Of a DNA stretch of 64,000 nucleotides, positions 54,709 to 59,810 are shown one piece after another. The position numbers and the translations under genes were made by a program. Origin of the DNA: Halomarinibacterium sp041392205. GTDB taxonomy: Bacteria; Bacteroidota; Bacteroidia; Flavobacteriales; Flavobacteriaceae. Every line of letters begins with the position of its first letter. Position 1 is the first letter of the stretch. Below the pieces are notes generated by a model. That model had not been told where the DNA came from. It did no database searches and was given only the letters and a program-made list of their open reading frames with translations. Where the stretch lies: positions 248,001 to 312,000 of the forward strand of contig JAWKMO010000002.1 in assembly GCA_041392205.1 (NCBI GenBank), written 5' to 3'.

Positions 54709-54740
54709 AAGCTCCAATAATAACTTGGAGCTTTTTTTTT
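54709..54740 (+). terminator. ssb terminator
   Basis: AAGCTCCAA and TTGGAGCTT form a 9-bp stem with a 7-base loop followed by a 10-base T-run (54731-54740 region). Confidence 0.95.
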
Positions 54741-54760
54741 GGTTTATCAAAAAAATCATA

Positions 54761-54768
54761 CATCTTTG
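54761..54768 (+). promoter_or_regulatory. promoter of leader transcript 1
   Basis: TTTGG at 54738-54742 and CATCTTTG at 54761-54768 are followed by CACCGCAA. The same box and trailing sequence recur at 55146, so the two are paralogous promoters. Confidence 0.65.
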
Positions 54769-54775
54769 CACCGCA

Positions 54776-54886
54776 ATGAACAAGTTAGCAGTACATAAAA
54801 ATCCAACAGGCCAAATAAGCCTATATGCAATTCGTTTTTCAGAGGATTTCTGGACATCGAAACAGGACGATTTATGTACAATTTGA
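54776..54886 (+). CDS. 36-residue leader peptide containing all 20 amino acids
   Basis: An ORF of 36 codons starting MNKLAVHKNPTGQISL and ending DDLCTI. It begins 8 bases after the promoter box and stops 34 bases before a strong terminator. I counted every one of the 20 amino acids at least once, with 29 distinct codons including both synonyms of Asn, Lys, Gln, Asp and Phe. It has no membrane segment or recognisable motif. Position and composition suggest a leader whose smooth translation reports the charge state of the whole tRNA pool. Whether it is translated is unknown; it could also be a small RNA. Confidence 0.6.
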   Translation: MNKLAVHKNPTGQISLYAIRFSEDFWTSKQDDLCTI

Positions 54887-54920
54887 ATGAAATAAACTTT
54901 ATTTAATCATATTGATATAG

Positions 54921-54949
54921 GCGTCCAAAAAATTGGGCGCTTTTTTTTT
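54921..54949 (+). terminator. terminator of leader transcript 1
   Basis: GCGTCCAA and TTGGGCGC form an 8-bp stem (one T-G pair) with an AAAA loop followed by nine T. Two segments inside the upstream ORF, TGGAC (54851-54855) and GGACG (54865-54869), could each pair with 5 bases of the left arm. That is a weak possible antiterminator. Between this terminator and 55121 I see no gene. Confidence 0.9.
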
Positions 54950-55145
54950 AAAATACTATGAAATTTTAATTGAAACATAACAAAAACCTCTTTGGAAGAT
55001 AAGCAACACACATTCAGGAGATTGCAAAAAAATTCCAATAATCTGCAAGAAGCGGACAGGTATTTTCATTCGTAAAACGAACGTAACATTTTGAAAATCA
55101 GTAAAATAAATTAAATTTTTATTTGGAAATTTAAAAAATGCATTT

Positions 55146-55153
55146 CATCTTTG
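55146..55153 (+). promoter_or_regulatory. promoter of leader transcript 2
   Basis: TTTGG (55122-55126), then CATCTTTG (55146-55153) and CACCGCAATTGAAACAA downstream. It is nearly identical to the 54761 promoter and its first transcribed bases. Confidence 0.7.
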
Positions 55154-55208
55154 CACCGCAATTGAAACAAATGCCATTGCAGTAGTATTAACATTAAAAA
55201 CAAAAGCC

Positions 55209-55286
55209 ATGCAGCTACAAAAAGATTTTAAAATAGATAGTGTGATTAATTTCACAGTACTATGCTGGCTTCGGAAATATCATTAA
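55209..55286 (+). CDS. 25-residue leader peptide of the attenuator
   Basis: MQLQKDFKIDSVINF followed by TVLCWLRKYH, encoded between the second leader promoter and a strong terminator. It uses 16 of the 20 amino acids. Its codons 20-23 (Trp-Leu-Arg-Lys) contain GCTTCGGA, the segment able to form an antiterminator with the left arm of the terminator. A ribosome finishing this ORF would cover that segment. A four-codon ORF (MPLQ) precedes it at about 55171. Translation is inferred from position only. Confidence 0.55.
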   Translation: MQLQKDFKIDSVINFTVLCWLRKYH

Positions 55287-55346
55287 AAGAATTACCTCTT
55301 CAATGAAAAAATCCGAAGCAACCTAAAACCGCTTCGGATTTTTTTT
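55268..55346 (+). promoter_or_regulatory. transcription attenuator upstream of the TPR gene
   Basis: Terminator: AATCCGAAGC (55310-55319) with GCTTCGGATT (55331-55340) and a T-run to 55346. Alternative: GCTTCGGA at 55268-55275, inside the leader ORF, is an exact second copy of the right arm and can pair with TCCGAAGC (55312-55319) for 8 bp, excluding the terminator. This 2:3 versus 3:4 arrangement is the classic ribosome-mediated attenuator. Stalling early in the leader would favour readthrough into the TPR gene and RNA cluster. Confidence 0.65.
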
Positions 55347-55418
55347 ATGCCTTATCAAAGACATCCACAATTCCGTATCGGTTTTCAGAAAATGAATAAT
55401 GAATTTAAAAAACCGAAA

Positions 55419-55967
55419 ATGGACACAAATACATATAACATTTATTTGTTCAAAGCCTTGGATGCTTATCCGTTTAATCTTGAAGAAACGATAGAGTCTT
55501 TAAATTATGCGTTGTCCTATCATCCAAAAGATGCAGAAGCATTGCTTTTAATGGCAAAAGTCTATGCCTACCAAATAAAGGATTACGAAACGGCCAAGCA
55601 TTATTTTGAAGAAGTAATGATTCAAAAAATGGAGATGCCCAAGTTGTACCCAGAGTATATATTCGTTTTAATTAATAATGAAGACTATACTGAAGCACAG
55701 CGCCTTTTAGAATATGCTTTAAAAATAAAGGCAACAGATAAAGCGGTGTTGCAATTATTACAGGGGCAATTGTTTGAAGCCAAGCAAGAATTGAAAAATT
55801 CATTGGACGCCTTCAAAAAAGCTAAAAGGCTAGGCAGAAATTGCAATTTTATTGAGTTTACTGAAAAAGAAATAAGCCGAGTAAAATCAAAATTGCCAAA
55901 GAACAAAAAAAAGAAGTCTCATAAATCTAAAAGAAAGGAGAAGAAGACAAGTCTCTCCAAAAAGTAA
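55419..55967 (+). CDS. TPR protein with lysine-rich tail
   Basis: I start at ATG 55419 (MDTNTYNIYLFKALDAYPFN), giving 182 residues. In-frame ATGs at 55392 and 55347 are possible, but the latter touches the terminator T-run. Four or five TPR-like helical pairs (AEALLLMAKVYAYQIKDYET, YPEYIFVLINNEDYTEAQRL) occupy residues 10-150. The last 30 residues are almost all Lys, Arg and Ser, suited to binding RNA. The gene lies between the attenuator and the tRNA-like cluster and is probably cotranscribed with it. No closer family assignment. Confidence 0.75.
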   Translation: MDTNTYNIYLFKALDAYPFNLEETIESLNYALSYHPKDAEALLLMAKVYAYQIKDYETAKHYFEEVMIQKMEMPKLYPEYIFVLINNEDYTEAQRLLEYALKIKATDKAVLQLLQGQLFEAKQELKNSLDAFKKAKRLGRNCNFIEFTEKEISRVKSKLPKNKKKKSHKSKRKEKKTSLSKK

Positions 55968-55984
55968 TTGGAGGAGCTTTTTAC

Positions 55985-56002
55985 GGGGTGTGAAAACACC
56001 CC
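55985..56002 (+). other. perfect GNRA hairpin before the first tRNA-like gene
   Basis: GGGGTGT and ACACCCC close a GAAA tetraloop, 7 perfect base pairs, 5 bases before the first tRNA-like element. There is no T-run, so it is more likely an RNA processing or protein-binding element than a terminator. Confidence 0.6.
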
Positions 56003-56007
56003 TACAA

Positions 56008-56080
56008 AGTACCGTAGTTCAAAGGCTAGAGCGCCCCACTGTCTATGGGGAAGGTATGGGTTCGAGTCCCATCGGTACTG
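56008..56080 (+). tRNA. tRNA-Asp-like (GTC), non-canonical
   Basis: A complete 73-base cloverleaf. The acceptor AGTACCG/CGGTACT has 7 perfect pairs and the D stem is GTTC/GAGC. The anticodon stem CCCCA/TGGGG surrounds loop CTGTCTA (anticodon GTC at 56041-56043), and the T arm ATGGG-TTCGAGT-CCCAT is perfect. The discriminator is G, as expected for Asp; no CCA is encoded. Oddities are A at position 1 instead of G and T at position 37 next to the anticodon, so it is probably not the housekeeping tRNA-Asp. Its last 18 bases are repeated downstream. Confidence 0.8.
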
Positions 56081-56146
56081 CGAAGCAGGAGTGAGGGGCG
56101 AGAAGTTTATCCTGAGCGAAGTCGAAGGGAGTCCCATCGGTACTGC
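56064..56146 (+). repeat. 18-base duplication of the tRNA 3' end flanking a dispersed repeat
   Basis: GAGTCCCATCGGTACTGC occurs at 56064-56081 (T arm and acceptor of the Asp-like tRNA) and again exactly at 56129-56146. Between them lies a dispersed-repeat copy, CCTGAGCGAAGTCGAAGGG (56111-56129). This resembles an insertion that regenerated the tRNA 3' end. Confidence 0.75.
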
Positions 56147-56150
56147 ATAT

Positions 56151-56223
56151 TGAGGTATGGCGCAGGGGATAGCGCAACGTGCTTTTAACACGGATGTCCT
56201 AGGTTCGAATCCTAGTGCCTCAA
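56151..56223 (+). tRNA. tRNA-Lys-like (TTT), non-canonical
   Basis: A 73-base cloverleaf. The acceptor is TGAGGTA/TGCCTCA (one T-G pair), the D stem GCGC/GCGC, and the anticodon loop CTTTTAA with anticodon TTT at 56184-56186 and T33. The T arm CTAGG-TTCGAAT-CCTAG is perfect and the discriminator is A. The first anticodon-stem pair (A27-G43) is mismatched and base 1 is T rather than G. No CCA is encoded. Confidence 0.78.
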
Positions 56224-56224
56224 C

Positions 56225-56321
56225 AAACTTGTCGTGTAAGGGTAGCATACGAGTCTTTAACCCTTCGAGTCCGCTTAGGGCAGGCAGTCTCGGGGCGAAG
56301 GTTTAAATCCTGCCAAGTTTA
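56225..56321 (+). tRNA. tRNA-like gene disrupted in the anticodon arm by a dispersed repeat
   Basis: The acceptor AAACTTG/CAAGTTT pairs perfectly, a D stem GTGT/GCAT and loop AAGGGTA are present, and T-loop TTTAAAT replaces the usual TTCRANY. The anticodon region starts CGAGT-CTTTAA and is then interrupted at about 56261-56284 by CCCTTCGAGTCCGCTTAGGG. That is a member of the dispersed repeat family, and TCTCG follows it as the other arm. The anticodon cannot be assigned with confidence. It is probably inactive unless the insert is removed. Confidence 0.6.
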
Positions 56322-56328
56322 CAAAATT

Positions 56329-56401
56329 GGAATAGTAGCAAAGAAGGTCTATGCATCAGACTGAAAATCTGAAGATACAGGTTCAATTCCTGTCTATTCC
56401 A
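56329..56401 (+). tRNA. tRNA-Phe-like (GAA)
   Basis: A 73-base cloverleaf. The acceptor GGAATAG/CTATTCC has 7 perfect pairs, and the anticodon stem TCAGA/TCTGA has loop CTGAAAA with anticodon GAA at 56363-56365. The T arm ACAGG-TTCAATT-CCTGT is perfect and the discriminator is A. The D stem has only 3 pairs (GCA/TGC) with an 11-base loop. This is the most canonical member of the cluster. Confidence 0.85.
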
Positions 56402-56410
56402 CACTAAGCA

Positions 56411-56527
56411 GGTCTTGTTGTGTGTTTCGGTATAACACCATTGTATGTGCTACTGCAAAATGTATAGTAAGTACATATTCAGCTTGACTTGGAGGTTTCG
56501 GTCATTCACCAAAGTAACGACCACAAC
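56411..56527 (+). other. two degenerate tRNA-like units
   Basis: Two D-arm-like segments, GTTTCGGTATAACACCA (56424-56440) and GTTTCGGTCATTCACCA (56495-56511), are 71 bases apart and match at 13 of 17 positions. That spacing is one tRNA length. The first unit also has a possible loop ATGTGCT (GTG, His-type). Neither unit has a full set of pairing stems in linear order. They look like tandem tRNA copies that decayed, or pieces of permuted genes whose partners I could not find. Confidence 0.45.
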
Positions 56528-56600
56528 CTTGTAGGACGTGGGTTCGAATCCCACACTCAAACCCTTTTTTGAGTTAGTTCAGTATGGTTAGAACAACAAG
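56528..56600 (+). tRNA. apparent circularly permuted tRNA (3' half before 5' half)
   Basis: Upstream 3' half: CTTGT, AGGAC, GTGGG-TTCGAAT-CCCAC, ACTCAAA (56528-56561). A 6-base spacer follows. Downstream 5' half: TTTGAGT, TA, GTTC-AGTATGGTTA-GAAC, A, ACAAG (56568-56600). Re-ordered, all four stems are perfect: acceptor TTTGAGT/ACTCAAA, D stem 4 bp, anticodon stem ACAAG/CTTGT, T stem 5 bp, with a normal 5-base variable loop. The break lies in the anticodon loop, so the anticodon is unclear and T33 is not evident. Confidence 0.65.
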
Positions 56601-56609
56601 CATGTTTAC

Positions 56610-56680
56610 GTAGGTTCGAATCCTACTCTTGTTGCATAAACAAGATGGCAGAGTGGTAACGCAGCAGATTTAGGTTCTGT
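56610..56680 (+). tRNA. apparent circularly permuted tRNA-Leu-like (TAG)
   Basis: Upstream 3' part: T arm GTAGG-TTCGAAT-CCTAC and acceptor TCTTGTT, discriminator G (56610-56634). A CATA spacer follows. Downstream 5' part: acceptor AACAAGA (56639-56645), TG, a D arm with GGTAAC, then GCAGA-TTTAGGT-TCTGT, a Leu-type anticodon arm with anticodon TAG at 56671-56673. The acceptor pairing is 7 of 7. No T arm or matching acceptor occurs downstream. The break would lie in the variable region. The anticodon arm closely resembles the E. coli tRNA-Leu(UAG) arm. Confidence 0.65.
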
Positions 56681-56972
56681 TAAACAGAAAGGATTTAAAA
56701 AATCCCCAAAAAAAGAAAGTCAACTTTTAAAAATAGGCTTCAGTAGGTCACACTGAAAAATAAGAGACAAAAATGGTAACAGGAGTATCGGTTTTGGTTC
56801 TTCGGAAGTAAAACAAATCCTGAACGTACTTTGAAAAACGATCAATTGGTAGTTAAAGAAATTAGCTTTTTAACTGTGATAAAAATTGCAAAGAATTCAA
56901 TTTGCTGAATCTCTTTCCAGTTTGCCTTCCTTTTAAAAACCTTTTTCAGAAGCTTAAAATTCATAGTTTTTC
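56681..56972 (+). other. structured, gene-free end of the RNA cluster
   Basis: No ORF is supported here. Hairpins are TTCTGTT-A-AACAGAA (about 56675-56689), GGATTT-AAA-AAATCC (56691-56705) and TTCAGT-AGGTCAC-ACTGAA (56739-56757). A stretch TATCGGTTTTGGTTC (56786-56800) resembles a tRNA-Gln anticodon arm (TTG) whose stem has lost pairing. It probably contains further decayed tRNA-like units. Confidence 0.4.
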
Positions 56973-56973
56973 C

Positions 56974-57006
56974 GTAAGGAATGGATGATATTCCGTTACC
57001 CTTTTT
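56974..57006 (+). terminator. possible terminator ending the RNA cluster
   Basis: GTAAGGAAT pairs with ATTCC-G-TTAC (one bulged G), followed by CCTTTTT. Moderate strength; readthrough into the slipin gene is possible. Confidence 0.5.
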
Positions 57007-57088
57007 AGGAATTAATAAGATATGACAATGCCACCGTTACAGGTAAGGTCTGTTTAAATAATGTGTAATTTTTAAAACTCAAAAAAAG

Positions 57089-58192
57089 ATGAAAAGAGTT
57101 AGAATTAATGCCGGATACGCAGGATTGGTTTTCAAAAATGGAAACTATATACGTGTATTGACCGAGGGAGCCTCCTGGTTAAATTGGGGAGAAAGTGTTT
57201 TAAAATACAACCTTTCAACAGCATTTATTACAGCACCCGTAGCCTTCGAAATTTTGCAAGCCGATGAAAAATTGGCATCTATGTGGCATATTGTTGAAGT
57301 TTTGGACAATGAGTTGGTGATTGTATTTAAAAACAAAAAATTCTCTCAAGTGCTTACAGCCGGAAGGTATATTTTCTGGAAAGGATTGGTAGAGTACAGC
57401 TTTACTCAAGTAGATCTTAACAAAATCTACATTACAGAAAAAATCGACAAATCGTTGTTCGCTAAAGCCGAATTGAACAAATACATTCGCGTATTTGAGG
57501 TTGCCACTTATGAAAAAGCAGTCTTTTTAGTAGACGATGTTTACGCAAAGACTTTGAGTGGCGGAACCTACAGATTCTGGAAAAATGAGACAACTATTAA
57601 AATTGCGAAAGTAGATATGAGGCAGTTGCAATTGGAAGTTGCCGGACAAGAATTGTTAACCAAAGATAAGGCAAACATTAGGATCAATTTTTACGCACAG
57701 TACAAAGTTGTTAATGTTGAAAAAGCCTTATTGGAAAACAAAGACTTCGAAAAGCAATTGTATGTTGCCATGCAGTTAGCCTTGAGGGCTTACGTGGGGA
57801 CTTTCACTTTGGATGAACTCTTAGAAAACAAAGAGCAAATTGCGAAGTCTGTTTTTGAAGACACAAAAGCAGCCGCAGCCCAATTGGGAGTTTTGGTTTT
57901 GAATTGCGGTATAAGGGATGTTATTTTAACTGGGGAAATGAAAGACATCATGAACCAGGTTTTGATTGCCCAAAAGAAAGCGCAAGCCAATGTCATTACC
58001 CGTAGGGAAGAAACAGCTTCTACCAGAAGCTTGTTGAACACTGCAAAATTAATGGAAGATAACGAAATGCTTTACAAGTTGAAGGAGATGGAATATGTAG
58101 AAAAAATCGCCGAAAAAATTGGTGAAATTACCGTAAATGGTAACGGCGGAATGGTAAAGCAGTTAAAGGAAATATTTGCCCCCGGCAAATAA
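57089..58192 (+). CDS. slipin family (SPFH/band 7) protein
   Basis: A 367-residue SPFH protein without the usual N-terminal membrane hairpin. It opens MKRVRINAGYAGLVFKNGNY with a duplicated module (GASWLNWGESVLKYNLST, then AGRYIFWKGLVEYSF and GGTYRFWKNETTIKI). The band-7 domain follows (about residues 185-330: VAGQELLTKDKANIRINFYA, VLNCGIRDVILTGEMKDIM), then a coiled C-terminal region. In other bacteria slipins of this type occur near RtcB RNA ligase and tRNA-like or Y RNA genes, which fits its place directly after the tRNA-like cluster. The biochemical role is unproven. Confidence 0.85.
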   Translation: MKRVRINAGYAGLVFKNGNYIRVLTEGASWLNWGESVLKYNLSTAFITAPVAFEILQADEKLASMWHIVEVLDNELVIVFKNKKFSQVLTAGRYIFWKGLVEYSFTQVDLNKIYITEKIDKSLFAKAELNKYIRVFEVATYEKAVFLVDDVYAKTLSGGTYRFWKNETTIKIAKVDMRQLQLEVAGQELLTKDKANIRINFYAQYKVVNVEKALLENKDFEKQLYVAMQLALRAYVGTFTLDELLENKEQIAKSVFEDTKAAAAQLGVLVLNCGIRDVILTGEMKDIMNQVLIAQKKAQANVITRREETASTRSLLNTAKLMEDNEMLYKLKEMEYVEKIAEKIGEITVNGNGGMVKQLKEIFAPGK

Positions 58193-58201
58193 CCTAAAAT
58201 G

Positions 58202-58232
58202 AATCAGGGCGATACAAGCCCTGATTTTTTTT
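58202..58232 (+). terminator. slipin gene terminator
   Basis: AATCAGGGC and GCCCTGATT form a 9-bp stem with a 7-base loop, followed by eight T. Confidence 0.95.
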
Positions 58233-58275
58233 GTGAAGGAATTTTTAAAAAGTACGTCAATCCATTTCATATTAC

Positions 58276-58283
58276 TACCTTTG
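58276..58283 (+). promoter_or_regulatory. promoter box upstream of the U32 gene
   Basis: TACCTTTG matches TAnnTTTG and is followed by CACCCCAAG. It lies 26 bases before the ATG at 58309. Confidence 0.7.
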
Positions 58284-58308
58284 CACCCCAAGTTTAAGAG
58301 ATAAGTCT

Positions 58309-59577
58309 ATGACAATCAGTGGAAAAATAGAGTTAATGGCTCCTGCCGGGAATTTTGAATCCCTTCAAGCAGCTATTGATAATGGAGCAGATTCAGTATA
58401 TTTTGGAGTGGAACAGCTCAACATGCGTGCTCGGGCAAGTATCAACTTTACTATAGAAGATCTTCCGGAAATCGTTAAGCGATGTGAGAAAAAGCATGTG
58501 CGTACCTATTTAACACTGAACACCATTATTTACGATCACGATTTATCCATCATTAAAACCTTATTAGATGCTGCCAAAGCCGCAAATATCACTGCGGTGA
58601 TTGCCATGGACCAAGCGGTGATTTCGTATGCCCGCCAGATTGGGATGGAAATTCATATTTCAACCCAAATTAATATAACCAATATTGAAACGGTAAAGTT
58701 TTATGCCATGTTTGCCGATACCATGGTGATGAGCCGTGAGTTAAGCTTACGCCAAGTAAAAATGATTGTAGACCAAATCGAAAAAGAGCAAATTAAAGGA
58801 CCTTCACGAAATTTAGTGGAGATAGAAATTTTTGGTCATGGGGCCTTGTGTATGGCAGTTTCTGGGAAATGTTATTTGAGTTTGCACTCTCATAATTCAT
58901 CTGCAAATCGTGGCGCATGTAAACAAAACTGTAGAAAAAAATACACGGTTATTGACCAAGAAAGTGGTTTCGAAATCGAGTTGGATAACGAATATATGAT
59001 GTCTCCCAAAGACTTGTGTACCTTAGAATTTTTGGATCAAGTAATTGATACGGGTATAAAGGTGTTAAAAATTGAAGGTCGTGGGCGTGCTCCAGAATAT
59101 GTGGCCAAAACAATTAAAACCTATCGCGAAGCCATTGATGCGCACTATGAAGGGACTTTCACTGAAGAAAAAGTAAAAGTTTGGATGACCGAGTTGGAAA
59201 AAGTCTATAACCGCGGTTTCTGGAGTGGCTATTATCTGGGACAGAAATTAGGGGAATGGAGTGAAGCCAATGGCTCAAAAGCAACCCAAAAGAAAGTATA
59301 TGTTGGGAAAGGAGAGCATTATTTTCCAAAAACGGGTATTGGAGAGTTTAAAATTGAAGCCTACGATCTAAAAATTGGCGATACTGTTTTAATCACAGGA
59401 CCTACTACCGGAGTGGAAGAGTTTGAATTGACCGAAATGATGGTTAACGATCAAGACTTAAAGAAAGCGACCAAAGGGGATTCCATTACTATTCCGTTAC
59501 CTTTTAGAGTACGTCCTTCAGACAAACTGTATAAAATTGTAAAAACCGAATACGCGGTAGAAACCTCGAAATCTTAA
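58309..59577 (+). CDS. U32 family peptidase-like tRNA/rRNA hydroxylation protein (TrhP/RlhA type)
   Basis: A 422-residue U32 protein: MAPAGNFESLQAAIDNGADS, then VYFGVEQLNMRARA, the U32 signature region EIFGHGALCMAVSGKCYLS, and Cys residues in NRGACKQNCRKKY that may hold an Fe-S cluster. E. coli homologues TrhP (YegQ) and RlhA make 5-hydroxyuridine in tRNA position 34 and 5-hydroxycytidine in 23S rRNA using prephenate, rather than acting as peptidases. It is followed after 2 bases by a ferredoxin, a natural electron or cluster partner. Confidence 0.88.
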   Translation: MTISGKIELMAPAGNFESLQAAIDNGADSVYFGVEQLNMRARASINFTIEDLPEIVKRCEKKHVRTYLTLNTIIYDHDLSIIKTLLDAAKAANITAVIAMDQAVISYARQIGMEIHISTQINITNIETVKFYAMFADTMVMSRELSLRQVKMIVDQIEKEQIKGPSRNLVEIEIFGHGALCMAVSGKCYLSLHSHNSSANRGACKQNCRKKYTVIDQESGFEIELDNEYMMSPKDLCTLEFLDQVIDTGIKVLKIEGRGRAPEYVAKTIKTYREAIDAHYEGTFTEEKVKVWMTELEKVYNRGFWSGYYLGQKLGEWSEANGSKATQKKVYVGKGEHYFPKTGIGEFKIEAYDLKIGDTVLITGPTTGVEEFELTEMMVNDQDLKKATKGDSITIPLPFRVRPSDKLYKIVKTEYAVETSKS

Positions 59578-59579
59578 TT

Positions 59580-59810
59580 ATGGTCGTTGTTACCTTACAA
59601 CGCAACAAATGTATTGGTTGCAATTATTGTGTAGAGTTAGCACCAGCACAGTTTCAAATGTCCAAAAAAGACGGAAAAAGCGTATTATTGCACGCTTCTG
59701 AAAAGAAAGGGTTTTTTACCTTAAAATCACCCGACGATGGTATTTATGACTCCTGTATGGAAGCTCAAAAGGCTTGTCCTGTAAAGATTATTGTGACGAA
59801 GCAGGTTTAA
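59580..59810 (+). CDS. small ferredoxin, 4Fe-4S type
   Basis: A 76-residue ferredoxin. Cluster ligands are visible as CIGCNYC near residues 11-17 and a late ACPV preceded by Cys in YDSCMEAQKACPV. The spacing is that of single-cluster ferredoxins related to the Pyrococcus type. It is cotranscribed with the U32 gene. Its last 4 bases overlap the convergent unknown gene. Confidence 0.9.
   Translation: MVVVTLQRNKCIGCNYCVELAPAQFQMSKKDGKSVLLHASEKKGFFTLKSPDDGIYDSCMEAQKACPVKIIVTKQV

Noticed and set aside
55919..56248. 109-residue minus-strand ORF across the tRNA-like cluster
   Set aside because: It spans two cloverleaves and a repeat; tRNA-antisense ORFs of this kind are common artefacts.
56255..56261. 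Anticodon TTA (would read UAA) in the disrupted tRNA
   Set aside because: The loop is interrupted by the repeat and its original boundary is unknown, so a suppressor claim is not supported.
56562..56574. ACTCAAA-CCCTTT-TTTGAGT read as a terminator
   Set aside because: The stem is AT-rich with no T-run after it, and both arms are explained as the acceptor arms of one permuted tRNA.
56717..56723. AAGTCAA as 3' acceptor partner of TTGACTT at 56484
   Set aside because: Seven bases match but no T arm lies next to it, so a third split tRNA is not convincing.
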